Positions 20,968-30,646 are shown, numbered from the stretch's first letter. The stretch is DNA of 64,000 nucleotides from Candidatus Chlorohelix allophototropha (GCF_030389965.1 NZ_CP128399.1:434001-498000), one strand, 5' to 3'. Translations and numbers: made by a program. The notes: generated by a model not told the origin, from the letters alone.

Positions 20968-22272
20968 TTAAGCAGTAACTGCCAAATTTGATAGGCAATC
21001 TTTAACAGCCGCGCAAGTTTCAGCAATCAATTCCGGAGTATGGGCAATGCTCAAAAATCCGGCTTCAAACTGGCTGGGTGCGAAGTAAACGCCCCGTTCG
21101 ACCAAGCCCCAGAAGAAACCAGAATAAGCGCGCGTATCGGCAGTTTTGGCGCTGGCATAATCAACCACTTCTTGAGCGGTAAAGAATATCCCAAACATAC
21201 TATCAATGCGTTTGAATTGCACCGGAACGGGACTTTGTGCTAGGGCTTGACTCATGCCTTCATCCAGCAATTTCCCATGTGCTTCTAGTTGTGGGTAGAA
21301 ACTAGGCTTTAATAGTTCCTTGAGGTTAGCGATACCGGCAGCCATCGCCAATGGGTTACCACTGAGAGTTCCAGCCTGATACATCGAACCCAACGGGGCT
21401 ACATGTTTCATAATTTCAAGCTTACCGCCATATGCGCCAACCGGTAACCCACCACCGATGACCTTGCCTAGAGTGGTAAGGTCAGGCTTAACGTTATACC
21501 TGCCCTGCGCACAACTTGCCCCACCGATTCGGAAGCCGGTCATCACTTCGTCAAAAATGAGGACTGCCCCTTCTTGATCGGTAATACGCCGCAAGCCTTC
21601 AAGGAATCCGGGTTGAGGGGCTACCATACCCATATTTCCGGCGACAGGTTCTACAATAAGGGCGGCTATCTGCCCTTTGTTGGCAGCGAAAAGCTCCTCA
21701 ACTGCGGTTAGGTCGTTGTACGGTGCGGTGAGAGTATCGGCAGTGGCAGCCGCAGTTACGCCGGGGCTATCGGGTAAGCCCAATGTGGCAACACCACTAC
21801 CCGCTTGGACTAATAGGAAGTCGGCATGTCCATGATAGCAGCCCGTGAATTTGATAATTTTGTTGCGTCCGGTGTAAGCTCGTGCCAATCTTAGGGCGCT
21901 CATGGTAGCTTCGGTACCGCTGTTAACCAGACGAACCATTTCGATGGATGGCACAGCCGCTATAATGAGTTCTGCAAGTTCAGTTTCCAGTGCGGTAGGC
22001 GCACCATAACTCGAACCTCGCGCCGCTTGTCGGATGATAGCTTCTACAACTATAGGGTTGGCATGTCCCAGTATTAAAGGGCCCCAGCTTAAGACGTAGT
22101 CAATGTAACGGTTGCCATCCACATCATACATGAACGGGCCTTCGCCACGCTCAATGAAAATGGGATTACCCCCCACCCCCCTGAATGCTCTTACCGGGCT
22201 GTTGACACCACCGGGAAGAACTTTGGAGGCTGCTTCAAATAAATCTGCTGAACCCTTCCGCTTCTCGCTCAT
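20968..22272 (-). CDS. hemL: Glutamate-1-semialdehyde 2,1-aminomutase
   Basis: This PLP enzyme converts glutamate-1-semialdehyde to 5-aminolevulinate and is paired functionally with hemA. The length of 434 residues is standard. The N-terminus has [17 protein letters not shown], the [16 protein letters not shown] cofactor segment is present, FDEVMTGFR binds the cofactor, and the PLP lysine lies in [19 protein letters not shown] purine-rich ribosome site lies upstream of ATG 22272. It is followed closely by hemB. Confidence 0.97.
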   Translation of the reverse strand: MSEKRKGSADLFEAASKVLPGGVNSPVRAFRGVGGNPIFIERGEGPFMYDVDGNRYIDYVLSWGPLILGHANPIVVEAIIRQAARGSSYGAPTALETELAELIIAAVPSIEMVRLVNSGTEATMSALRLARAYTGRNKIIKFTGCYHGHADFLLVQAGSGVATLGLPDSPGVTAAATADTLTAPYNDLTAVEELFAANKGQIAALIVEPVAGNMGMVAPQPGFLEGLRRITDQEGAVLIFDEVMTGFRIGGASCAQGRYNVKPDLTTLGKVIGGGLPVGAYGGKLEIMKHVAPLGSMYQAGTLSGNPLAMAAGIANLKELLKPSFYPQLEAHGKLLDEGMSQALAQSPVPVQFKRIDSMFGIFFTAQEVVDYASAKTADTRAYSGFFWGLVERGVYFAPSQFEAGFLSIAHTPELIAETCAAVKDCLSNLAVTA

Positions 22273-22346
22273 TTCTTTTTTCCCCGATTAAAAATGATGG
22301 GGTCAGCGGCATTGTGCCCCGACCCCTGTGACGTAAGCAATGATGC

Positions 22347-23243
22347 CTAAAGACCCAAGTTTTTGATAATTTGCTCCACCGTAGTTGAAACACAGGTGAA
22401 AATGGGCACATCTCGCACCGTGAACAAACTAGATTCGGTTTCACGCAATTCCATTACCAGATCAAGAAAATCTGACGGGTAATCGGTTTCGAATGCTACT
22501 ACAAAATCCTGATCATCCAAACCAAAAGAGTAAGTAGTGTTCAACTTTACGGTTGGATACTGGTGTCCCACGATAATATGCTCGTTCATCACGCGCTGCC
22601 GCTCTTCTTTCGACAGCAAGTACCATTGACGAGTTTTTACGAATGGATAGACGAAAAGGTATTTAGCGCCCCAAGGTTCTACCCGCAACCGCTCGTTTTC
22701 CGATGTAGTGTGAAAATGCTGTTCAGTATATATGGAACGCTTGGTCATAGCAGTATAGTTAACAGGTACGGTCAAGTATGCGCCTAACCCCGTTCCTAAT
22801 ACTGTTGCGTTTACTTCCTGAAAACGTTCCAACCCGCTGGGAGATTCGCCATCTTTGTTTACTGGGACGACATGCCACAGCATGAAATCTACATCACCGC
22901 GCACACCCGTCAGGCTATAGGGGCGCAATAACTCACCCTTTGGGTAAAGACCATCCATAGCTTGCAGAAACTCATTAACTCCCTTTTGACGTTCTGCTGC
23001 CGGTAAGCGTCTAAAAGCTGGGTCTAATTTGTAAAAACTAAATTTAACAAATTGTTGCTTGGTGTCGTTATGCTTAAACTCGACCTTCAGTTCAGGCGCT
23101 TCGGGCATGACCCGTCCACCCCTGAGACCAAGTTTCTGTTTCATTTCCTGTTCTTCAGGGGTAACTAACGCAGAAGGGTTAGCGTAACCTTCAGTGACAG
23201 GGGTAGCAACTGAACCTCCTCTGGTTGCACTATTGTCGTCCAT
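22347..23243 (-). CDS. hemQ: HemQ-type coproheme decarboxylase (chlorite dismutase family)
   Basis: The family decarboxylates coproheme to protoheme in the coproporphyrin-dependent pathway. Diagnostic segments are FVYPFVKTRQWYLLSKEER (Tyr, Lys and Trp near the propionates) and the probable axial His in VGHQYP, followed by KLNTTYSFGLDDQDFVVAFE. The protein has 298 residues, with about 45 N-terminal residues beyond the core that look disordered. GGAGG precedes ATG 23243. Its place between hemD and hemL supports a heme role rather than chlorite detoxification. The intermediate genes hemE, hemY/cgoX and hemH/cpfC are not in the window. Confidence 0.93.
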   Translation of the reverse strand: MDDNSATRGGSVATPVTEGYANPSALVTPEEQEMKQKLGLRGGRVMPEAPELKVEFKHNDTKQQFVKFSFYKLDPAFRRLPAAERQKGVNEFLQAMDGLYPKGELLRPYSLTGVRGDVDFMLWHVVPVNKDGESPSGLERFQEVNATVLGTGLGAYLTVPVNYTAMTKRSIYTEQHFHTTSENERLRVEPWGAKYLFVYPFVKTRQWYLLSKEERQRVMNEHIIVGHQYPTVKLNTTYSFGLDDQDFVVAFETDYPSDFLDLVMELRETESSLFTVRDVPIFTCVSTTVEQIIKNLGL

Positions 23244-23304
23244 ATTTATATTGTACCTCCAACTTCTAATCCACAGGTCGGAAAAATCAAAATTTATATT
23301 TTGA

Positions 23305-24126
23305 TTATACGGTAGCGCTCGCCCGGTTAAAGTAGTCCGAAATACAAACTACCAGTTCATCTATGGTATATTTTCCGGGTTGAAGGTCTATTTTTAGACC
23401 CATCTCAAGGGCGGCACTAGCCGTAATCGGACCTATACAGGCAACTGCACTATCTTTTAACAATTCGGGCAATGTTTTGGTGCTAACGCTGGAAAGGCGA
23501 GTCGCGAAGTTGCGTACAGTTGAGGCTGAGGTAAAAGTTACCACATCCACTTGCCCTTGCTCCAGCAATTGCAACAAATCTGAGGGGCTTATCCCACTTT
23601 CTCCACCTACTACAGTGCGATAAGCTGTTATTTGAGTAACTATTGCGCCTCTTTCTTCTAGCCCTGTAACCAGCACTTGCCGCGCAATGTCGGCGCGAGG
23701 CAGCATGAAACGTTGTCCTTGCAAATTTTCGCCAAGTGTGTCCAGAATGGCTTCTGCTACAAAGCGCGTGGGAATCAAATCCGCTTCAACTCCTTTGCTA
23801 CGGAGAGAATCGGCAGTGGCAGAGCCAACCGCGGCAGATTTAACCCCTGAAAAAGATTGGCTATCTTTTCCTGACGCAATCATTCGCTGCCAGAAATACT
23901 CAACGCCGTTTACGCTGGTAAAAACCACCCAGTTGTAAGTGGAAAGCTCGGCAATTACGCCATCTATTTCGTCCCAAGTTTCAGGTGGAACAGTTTTGAT
24001 GACCGGAAATTCAAGAGCATCTGCGCCAATTTCGCGCAGATGTTCCAATAAACCACCGGATTGTTCTTTAGCACGGGTTACTACAATGCGCCTTCCAGCA
24101 AGCGGGAGTGCTTTTTGAGTATCCAT
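23305..24126 (-). CDS. hemD: Uroporphyrinogen-III synthase
   Basis: It closes and isomerises hydroxymethylbilane to uroporphyrinogen III. The length is 273 residues, with the low-conservation two-lobe pattern of the family: the N-terminal LAGRRIVVTRAKEQSGGL, VVFTSVNGVEYF and DVVTFTSASTVRNF segments. The start codon overlaps the hemC stop as TAATG, which suggests translational coupling. Identification is supported strongly by position directly after hemC. Confidence 0.92.
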   Translation of the reverse strand: MDTQKALPLAGRRIVVTRAKEQSGGLLEHLREIGADALEFPVIKTVPPETWDEIDGVIAELSTYNWVVFTSVNGVEYFWQRMIASGKDSQSFSGVKSAAVGSATADSLRSKGVEADLIPTRFVAEAILDTLGENLQGQRFMLPRADIARQVLVTGLEERGAIVTQITAYRTVVGGESGISPSDLLQLLEQGQVDVVTFTSASTVRNFATRLSSVSTKTLPELLKDSAVACIGPITASAALEMGLKIDLQPGKYTIDELVVCISDYFNRASATV

Positions 24127-25133
24127 TATTTTCTCTCGGTGATATAGCCTTGTTTGCGAGCATCATCCAAGATTTCGCGTGCGCCTTTGTTGAGCGCTTC
24201 CTCCGCTAAACGTAGCGCAACTTCTTTAGCCTGTGCTAAAGAACCATCGCAAGGTTCTTGAATTTCTACCAGAATTTTCCGAGAGCCATCAGGGCTACCA
24301 ACGAAAGCGCGCAAGACTAGGCGCTGCATAATCACTTCGGCATACGCGCCAACCGGAGTTTGGCAACCGCCACCGAGCGCTGCCATAAATTCTCGCTCGC
24401 ACTTTACTGCGATTAGACTGTTCCGGTCGTTAACTAGGTTTAGAATACCCAGCAAGGCTTTGTCATCGACCCGACATTCCGGCGCAAGCGCACCCTGTCC
24501 GGGGGCGGGAAGCATCACATTTAATGGAATACATTCTGCCGCTTCGTCAAGACGACCGATTCTTTTTACGCCTGCTGCTGCCAGTATTACTGCGTCATAA
24601 TCTTGCTCGTGCAATTTGCGCATGCGAGTATCGATATTTCCGCGCAATTCTTTTATCTGGAAATCAGGTCGATAGTTGCGTAGTTGAGCGACTCGGCGCG
24701 CGCTACTGGTACCGATGACCGCTCCTTGCCGCAAATCTGCCAGCTTAATGTTTCCTCTGCTGAACAATGCATCACGAGCATCGACACGCTCAGGGGTAAC
24801 TGCTACATGCAAGCCTTCCGGTTGTTTGGTGGGGAGGTCTTTGAGGCTATGTATTGCCAAGTCAATTTCGCCCGCCAGCAGAGCAGTTTCAAGTTCTCTT
24901 ACAAAAAAGCCATCATCCCCGACACTTTGCAAAGGAACATCCTGAATTTGGTCGCCGCGGGTAGTAAATACGCGGGTTTCGATTTGCAAACCAGGACGGG
25001 CTTTTTTAAGCTCTTCGATCAGCCAATTAGTTTGCCATAGCGCCAGTTTGCTGCCCCGAGTACCAACAATAATTGTTTTATTTGGCAATTTCGTGTGCGG
25101 TTCTTCCGCCTCCTTTAACTCAATTTGTTTCAT
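24126..25133 (-). CDS. hemC: Hydroxymethylbilane synthase (porphobilinogen deaminase)
   Basis: It polymerises four porphobilinogens. The 335-residue protein includes VGTRGSKLALWQTNW, the SLKDLPT catalytic loop, RRVAQLRNYRPD, and LGGGCQTPVGAY with the cysteine that holds the dipyrromethane cofactor. The open frame reaches 25205, but ATG 25133 has AAGGAGC upstream and gives a normal N-terminus. This makes a 14-base overlap with the hemA end. Confidence 0.96.
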   Translation of the reverse strand: MKQIELKEAEEPHTKLPNKTIIVGTRGSKLALWQTNWLIEELKKARPGLQIETRVFTTRGDQIQDVPLQSVGDDGFFVRELETALLAGEIDLAIHSLKDLPTKQPEGLHVAVTPERVDARDALFSRGNIKLADLRQGAVIGTSSARRVAQLRNYRPDFQIKELRGNIDTRMRKLHEQDYDAVILAAAGVKRIGRLDEAAECIPLNVMLPAPGQGALAPECRVDDKALLGILNLVNDRNSLIAVKCEREFMAALGGGCQTPVGAYAEVIMQRLVLRAFVGSPDGSRKILVEIQEPCDGSLAQAKEVALRLAEEALNKGAREILDDARKQGYITERK

Positions 25134-26418
25134 GACCTGCTCCTTGCAGCGCGAAAAGATGCTTGACCACTTCAGCATACCGACCTGCATCGGTGCTGGT
25201 GGCAACTTCTTTTAATCTTGTAGTAGGTTCGTGTAGGAGTTTGTTAACGATGCGGCTAGTTAACTCTTCAATCATATGCACTTGCTTATCGGATAAGTCA
25301 CCGAAAGTGTGGCGTATTCTTTCTAATTCAGCGCGGCGGATAGTATCCGCATGTTTTCTTAAAGTGGTGATAGTGGGGACTACAGCTAATGAGCCAAGCC
25401 AACTCATGAATTCTTCAATCTCTTCATTGACAATCGTTTTTACTCGCTGTACTTCAGAGCGGCGTTTTTCAAGATTCTCGTCCGCCAACTTCTTTACATC
25501 GTCCAAGTCCCAAAGCTGTACACCTAATATTTCGGAAACATCGGGAGCAACGTCACGAGGCACAGCAATATCAACAATATAAAGAGGTCTGTCAACTCTG
25601 CCGGGCATAACCTTTTCAAGATGCTTCGGCTCAATAACTGCAAACGGTGAACCGGTAGAGCAAACTACTACATCGGCTTGTTCCAATGCTTTAGATAAAT
25701 CTTCCAGTTCGTAGGTGTTTTCCTTGCTAATACCTAGATGTTCAGCCAATTTATGGGCTTTGCTCAAGGTACGATTAACAATCAATATTTTGCTAACGCC
25801 CGCCGCCATTAGTACATGGGCAGTTAATTTCGCAGTTTGCCCACTGCCTAATACCATCCCAACTTTGCCTTCCAATGAACCGGCATTTTTCTTAACCAGT
25901 TCTACAGCGGTATAGCTTACTGACACCCCAAACTCAGCGATAGTAGTTTCGGTTCGAGCGCGTTTTCCGGTGCTAATTGCGGCGCGGAACTTTGAATCCA
26001 GCACCCGCCCGGCGGTTCCTTGCTTCCGGGCAATTTCAATTGCATCGCGTACCTGCCCTTGAATCTGGCATTCGCCAATTACCATAGATTGGATGCCGCT
26101 GGCTACTTCAAAAAGATGTGCGACAGCATCTCTTCCATGATGGTAATAAAGATATTCGGCAAATTGATTTTCGGGTACAGACTGGTATTCAGACAAAAAC
26201 CGCCGCACTTCCGCTTGCAAATCGTTGCGTCGGGCGTGAGTGGCAACCAAATAGACTTCAACCCGATTACAAGTTGAAAGAATAGCGGCTTCTAGTATGT
26301 GAGGATGTGCCACCAGTGCCGCCAATGCTCCGTTTAAACGCTCACCACCAAACGACAACTTCTCGCGGACTTCGAGAGGGGCTTTCTTGCAATCTAACCC
26401 CACTGCCATAAGTTCCAT
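25120..26418 (-). CDS. hemA: Glutamyl-tRNA reductase
   Basis: It reduces glutamyl-tRNA(Glu) to glutamate-1-semialdehyde, the first committed tetrapyrrole step. It has 432 residues. The catalytic Cys lies in LSTCNRVEVY, with GECQIQGQVRDA and the NADPH Rossmann motif MVLGSGQTAKLTAHVL, then the C-terminal helical dimerisation domain. GAGG lies 9 bases before ATG 26418. It is the first gene of the hem cluster, so it sets the flow for heme and any other tetrapyrrole the cell makes. Confidence 0.97.
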   Translation of the reverse strand: MELMAVGLDCKKAPLEVREKLSFGGERLNGALAALVAHPHILEAAILSTCNRVEVYLVATHARRNDLQAEVRRFLSEYQSVPENQFAEYLYYHHGRDAVAHLFEVASGIQSMVIGECQIQGQVRDAIEIARKQGTAGRVLDSKFRAAISTGKRARTETTIAEFGVSVSYTAVELVKKNAGSLEGKVGMVLGSGQTAKLTAHVLMAAGVSKILIVNRTLSKAHKLAEHLGISKENTYELEDLSKALEQADVVVCSTGSPFAVIEPKHLEKVMPGRVDRPLYIVDIAVPRDVAPDVSEILGVQLWDLDDVKKLADENLEKRRSEVQRVKTIVNEEIEEFMSWLGSLAVVPTITTLRKHADTIRRAELERIRHTFGDLSDKQVHMIEELTSRIVNKLLHEPTTRLKEVATSTDAGRYAEVVKHLFALQGAGHETN

Positions 26419-26524
26419 ATTAATATGCCTCAGTTGCCAAATTCAAGTTATGAATTGAACACATTGTGAAAATTTTACCAGCCTACCGTAAATTTATATA
26501 TAGGGTCTAGACCTTAGATTCTGC

Positions 26525-27484
26525 CTAAGTAGTACCTATTCTGGCGAATTTTTTTCGTGGGGCGGTTGCCACTCTTACGCCCCATAATAAAACCACTGTT
26601 CCTATCACCAATTCCAACCCAAATGGTTCGTTAAGAAAGAGAATTGCCAGCACTTCGGTAAATACGGGGGAAAATAGTTGGATGGTTGCCACTTGTTCCA
26701 ACTTTAGATATCGGAGGAGTGCGTAGAAGAGCGCAAAGCCAAGCGCCGATGGGACTATCCCGGCGTAAGCTATATAGAGTAATCCTTCAAAGCTAAGCGA
26801 AAAAAGTCCGTTTGGTTCAAACAAAATCAGCAATATCCATACCGGAATTACTCCGATTAGTTGGTTTAAGCCAGTAGATAACAGGCTTGCACCGGGTAAA
26901 GGGCTGGTATGTCGTTTTCCCCACAAACCATATAATCCCCAGCCAAAGGTTGCAAAAATCATGAGCGCCAGTCCGGGCAGGAGATTTCCACTATTTAAGC
27001 TTTGAAGCAATTTATTTATATCACCACCACTTATAACGATGGCGATTCCGCTTAGTGATATTAGCACTCCTATTACTTGCCGCCAGCCCGATTTTACCCC
27101 TAGCCAGAAATATCCCCCTATCAAGACTACCATCGGGTTTAAGCCAAAGAATATTATTCCTCCCAAAGTGGCGCTGATGTAAATCAGGGCGGTATTGAGA
27201 CCAATCATATAAATTGACAGAAATATGCCGCCCCACAGGTAAGGTTTTATCCCTCCTACTAATGGCAAGGCTGAGTTAGTACGCCGAGTGCTAAGCCAGT
27301 AAATTAAAAGGGCGAACAATCCGGCGATGGTAAAACGGACTGCTACCATAGTAAAGGGCGTTGATAGATGCTTCAAATAAATGTGTTTGGTTACAACAGT
27401 GGCGCTTGCCCAACTGGCAACAACCAGCACCAACAAGATAACCGGGCCCCATGCGGTTGCGCCGTCAAATGTTTTGGTTTTCAC
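26525..27484 (-). CDS. EamA/DMT-family transporter
   Basis: This integral membrane protein of 319 residues has ten predicted hydrophobic segments in two EamA halves (first half from VILLVLVVASWASATVV, second from LPGLALMIFATFGWGLYG). The family exports amino acids, metabolites or drugs; no substrate can be assigned. A GTG start at 27484 has AGGAGC upstream. It ends about 100 bp upstream of hemA, on the same strand. A palindrome GGTCTAGACC lies in that gap at 26504-26513. Confidence 0.88.
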   Translation of the reverse strand: MKTKTFDGATAWGPVILLVLVVASWASATVVTKHIYLKHLSTPFTMVAVRFTIAGLFALLIYWLSTRRTNSALPLVGGIKPYLWGGIFLSIYMIGLNTALIYISATLGGIIFFGLNPMVVLIGGYFWLGVKSGWRQVIGVLISLSGIAIVISGGDINKLLQSLNSGNLLPGLALMIFATFGWGLYGLWGKRHTSPLPGASLLSTGLNQLIGVIPVWILLILFEPNGLFSLSFEGLLYIAYAGIVPSALGFALFYALLRYLKLEQVATIQLFSPVFTEVLAILFLNEPFGLELVIGTVVLLWGVRVATAPRKKFARIGTT

Positions 27485-27680
27485 TTATGCTCCTGAACTG
27501 TGGATTATTAGAGCGACATTATAAGCCAGCAAGCTGAAATTTGCTTGTATAAGGCAATTTGCTCTTGGACACGCTAAACCGCAAGAGCAAAGATATAAAG
27601 CGCAAAAACGAGAGATGTAAAGCGCGATTTGGTTATTAGGAAGCCCTAAAGGGCTATAATCGAGCTGAAGTGAAATTATC

Positions 27681-27709
27681 TTGACTAATCCGGCGCAAAG
27701 ACGTATAAT
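27681..27709 (+). promoter_or_regulatory. Sigma-70-type promoter of tRNA-Pro
   Basis: The -35 TTGACT and the consensus -10 TATAAT are separated by exactly 17 bases. The tRNA begins 22 bases after the -10. This promoter could also feed the integrase gene of the element downstream. Confidence 0.88.
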
Positions 27710-27731
27710 ACGCGGGCATTAAAAACTATAA

Positions 27732-27852
<121 letters not shown>

Positions 27853-27898
27853 ACTTATAGCAAAAATCATCCCTTTCAAATAGTATAAATTGCTTCTT

Positions 27899-27928
27899 AA
27901 GCTCCTATCACTGGAGCTTTTTGTTTTG
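27899..27928 (+). promoter_or_regulatory. Hairpin with T-rich tail overlapping the integrase ribosome site
   Basis: AAGCTCC and GGAGCTT form a 7-bp stem with a 7-base loop followed by T-rich sequence. It resembles a terminator for the tRNA transcript. The GGAG of the right arm is also the ribosome site for the TTG start at 27926, so the hairpin could hide it. Confidence 0.5.
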
Positions 27929-28996
27929 AAAAAACCATGTGATTCTAACAAAATCCCACAAGAAATAGACCCTTTCAAAACCTTAATAATGGTCTGGTTA
28001 GACTATTGCAGGGCTGATGCTTTATCGGATAGGACTGTATTAGATTACTCTAATAAAGTTCTCAAGTTTTGGTGGTGGTGGCATGACTATACCAGATATG
28101 CAGATAAATTAGGTTCACATCCTAGAGATGTTACTACAATTGAAGCCCGACAATTCGTAACATATTTAAGAGAGCCTAATAGTAATCGTTGGGGATCAGC
28201 CTGTAGCAATTGCTCTATACTTTCTCCAGCCTCTATAAATTCCTATGGCAATACTGTCAAGGTATTCTTTTCATGGCTTGAAATACAGGGTTATATACCT
28301 CAAACCCCATTTAATAAAACTGTCAAATTTTATAACCGGAAAAAAGCCGATAGGACTATCAAGACTTTAGATTTGGAATCAGTATCAAAAATCTTGAAAT
28401 TCCTTACTGATGAAAACAAACTCACAACTTTTGCAGGGCTTAGAGATTTAGCAACTTTTACACTCCTGCTAGATAGTGGCATTAGGTTAGGAGAATTACT
28501 ATCTATAAGGGTTTGTGATTTAGACCTAAAACAGCAAAAGTGTACAGTCAATGGTAAAACTGGTAAACGGGTAGCAATTTTTAGTGATGCTTGCCGTAAA
28601 GTCCTTTCAGACTATATAAAACACCCCCATCTTAAAGACTTGAAACCAGATAGCTCCTTGTGGGTAACAGTAGATTTACAGCCTCTTACTATAAGTGGTT
28701 TTCATTCTCTTGTTAGACGCATAAGAGCAGGTACAGGGGTTAAATTTTATGCTCACATGCTTAGACATACTTTTGCTTCTTTTCTTGCACAACAGGGGGT
28801 TAGTAGTTGGGACTTAAAAGAATTGTTAGGTCATTCCTCAATTACTACTACTGAAATTTATGTCAGAAACAATATTGAAAGACTTTCCATAATCTACAGA
28901 CCTAAATCACCCATAACACTCATAACAGGGGGTAACGATAGTCCTAAAGTTCTTACTAAAAAGCGTAAAGGTAGACCACCTAAAGGCAGAAATTAA
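27926..28996 (+). CDS. int: Tyrosine recombinase (integrase) of the element
   Basis: It should catalyse site-specific recombination between attP and the tRNA-Pro site. The N-terminal SAM-like core-binding domain is about residues 10-110 and the catalytic domain follows. Visible catalytic residues are Arg in DSGIRLGELLS, HMLRHTFASFLA (HxxR), His in LLGHSS and Tyr in TEIYVRNN. The frame is open from TTG 27890, but TTG 27926 has GGAG 9 bases upstream and is preferred. The gene faces away from the tRNA, directly inside attL, the usual place. No excisionase gene was recognised. Confidence 0.92.
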   Translation: MKKPCDSNKIPQEIDPFKTLIMVWLDYCRADALSDRTVLDYSNKVLKFWWWWHDYTRYADKLGSHPRDVTTIEARQFVTYLREPNSNRWGSACSNCSILSPASINSYGNTVKVFFSWLEIQGYIPQTPFNKTVKFYNRKKADRTIKTLDLESVSKILKFLTDENKLTTFAGLRDLATFTLLLDSGIRLGELLSIRVCDLDLKQQKCTVNGKTGKRVAIFSDACRKVLSDYIKHPHLKDLKPDSSLWVTVDLQPLTISGFHSLVRRIRAGTGVKFYAHMLRHTFASFLAQQGVSSWDLKELLGHSSITTTEIYVRNNIERLSIIYRPKSPITLITGGNDSPKVLTKKRKGRPPKGRN

Positions 28997-28999
28997 TAA

Positions 29000-29054
29000 G
29001 TCCTAGAAGTTTGCGCCTTCTAGGACGTGCTAGGAGAGGTCAATCATCCTAGCA
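29000..29054. repeat. Two adjacent perfect inverted repeats sharing a TCCTAG core
   Basis: Repeat one is GTCCTAGAAG / CTTCTAGGAC (29000-29009, 29017-29026). Repeat two is TGCTAGGA / TCCTAGCA (29028-29035, 29047-29054). TCCTAG or its complement occurs four times in 55 bp. No T-tract follows, so it is unlikely to be only a terminator. It lies between int and the translocase gene, and could be a transfer-recognition locus or an operator. Confidence 0.7.
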
Positions 29055-29087
29055 AGCAAAATTATATCAAAAAATTGAGGTCAATAA

Positions 29088-30515
29088 ATGGAAATTATAA
29101 CCGCTATAGTGCTTTTAACCCCTTTAATTCTTGCTATAGCTGCTTTTGGAGCTTATTTCTATCAAACTAATGCAAATGAAAGCCATAAAAGGCACTTGGA
29201 AAAGTTACATGCAAATGCTTTAGTAACTACACTCCAGCCTGATAATAATGGAAACTACCCTGTAAGAATTTTACAAACTGGAGCAATACTACACCCACAA
29301 GCAGGGAACATTTTACAGCCCGTTCCTAATACCTTGCACTATTCGCCCCATGTAATTGTAAAAGGTTCTCATAGTGTTACAGATGGTAGTCAGATTGCCA
29401 GCCTTCCAACTTCTAACCAATTTGTGAGTTTACAAGAACCTGTAAAAATTCCTACCTTTGCCGATCTGCTTAGAACTGGAGAAATAGAAGAGGGTCTAAT
29501 ACTTGGATACAAACCATCTGGAGAGCCGATTAAAGGCACTTGGAAAGATTTGTATAGCTCCAATGTAGCAGGAGTTTCAGGCAGTGGTAAAACTACTACT
29601 GTAAGATTTTTAGCCTCTCAATCAGCCTTGCAAGGGGCTAAATTCCTAATTATAGACCCACATGGCGATAGTGGAGAGGAAAGCCTAGCAAGCACTTTAG
29701 AGCCTCTTAACAGTTCATTCTTTTATGGTTGTAAACCTGCTATAGCTCCTGATGAAATTGAAGCTGTATTAGACATTATAAGTAGAGAGTTACAGAGCCG
29801 GTTACACAATCGAGAGAATAGAAACCCTCTCATATTGGCAATAGATGAATTTACAAGCCTTTACAGGACTAGCATGGGTGAGCTTGTAGCAAAACTCTTG
29901 CAAGATATATCACAGCAAGGACGCAAGGTTAATATTTTTGCGCTTGTTGTGGGTCAAATCTGGAAAGGTTCTACAAGTGGTGGTACTGAATTAAGAGATA
30001 GTTTTGCAAGTTCTTTTGTACACAGAATGAAAGCAAATCAAGCAAGGCTATTACTACCCACAGAAGAGGCAAGAGCCGTACAGAGCTTCCAAGCTGGAGA
30101 GGCTTTCTTATATCGCACTAATGGTGTAATAGAACTGGTAAAAATCCCTCTTACTACTTCACAAGATGTAATAAAAGTGGCTTCCATTGCTGCTTTTCAG
30201 GCTTCCAATAGACTTACTTCAGACTTCCAAACAGCCGAAATATTACCCCCTATAAATGACAATTGGAAGTCAAATATAAGTCAATTGGAAGTCATAAATA
30301 ATCAGGCTTCCAGTCCTTTACAATCGGTTAAAGCTATTTCTCCAGATGATGCAAGAGTAGTATCAATGTTCCTAGATGGTAAAACCATTTCAGACATAGT
30401 GAAAGCACTTCATGGAGAGGTAGCAGGGCGAAACTTGCAAGCAAAAAACACTGAAGTACAAGAGGTTTTAAGGCGCAATTTTAAGCCTTCTTTTGACAAC
30501 AATCATTGTCATTAG
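29088..30515 (+). CDS. Membrane-anchored FtsK/HerA-type DNA translocase ATPase
   Basis: The 475-residue protein has one N-terminal transmembrane helix (residues 3-26), a linker of about 110 residues, then a RecA-like motor with Walker A GVSGSGKT (162-169) and Walker B LILAIDEF (D253, E254). The pattern FIIDPHGDSGE-like after the first strand is that of HerA/FtsK/coupling-protein ATPases. The last 50 residues (SPDDARVVSMFLDGKTIS onward) look like a helix-turn-helix. One membrane segment plus motor plus C-terminal DNA-binding domain is the plan of TraB-type translocases that move double-stranded DNA. A relaxase partner is not present. Confidence 0.8.
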   Translation: MEIITAIVLLTPLILAIAAFGAYFYQTNANESHKRHLEKLHANALVTTLQPDNNGNYPVRILQTGAILHPQAGNILQPVPNTLHYSPHVIVKGSHSVTDGSQIASLPTSNQFVSLQEPVKIPTFADLLRTGEIEEGLILGYKPSGEPIKGTWKDLYSSNVAGVSGSGKTTTVRFLASQSALQGAKFLIIDPHGDSGEESLASTLEPLNSSFFYGCKPAIAPDEIEAVLDIISRELQSRLHNRENRNPLILAIDEFTSLYRTSMGELVAKLLQDISQQGRKVNIFALVVGQIWKGSTSGGTELRDSFASSFVHRMKANQARLLLPTEEARAVQSFQAGEAFLYRTNGVIELVKIPLTTSQDVIKVASIAAFQASNRLTSDFQTAEILPPINDNWKSNISQLEVINNQASSPLQSVKAISPDDARVVSMFLDGKTISDIVKALHGEVAGRNLQAKNTEVQEVLRRNFKPSFDNNHCH

Positions 30516-30531
30516 TAATAAATTGGGCTTT

Positions 30532-30575
30532 TTGCAAGTAAAAACACTGAAGTACAAGAAGTATTAAGGCGCAAT
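30532..30575 (+). pseudogene. Degenerate duplicate of the 3' end of the translocase gene
   Basis: These 44 bases closely repeat 30435-30479, codons for the end of the C-terminal domain, but one A is lost in an A-run so the frame is broken and soon meets a stop. It begins 17 bases after the intact gene ends. Confidence 0.75.
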
Positions 30576-30646
30576 ATCAGAGTCTAAAAACAATTAACAG
30601 TTCCTTGAAGGGGCTGTTAGCAACGTATTACAGGAGAGGAATTGTC

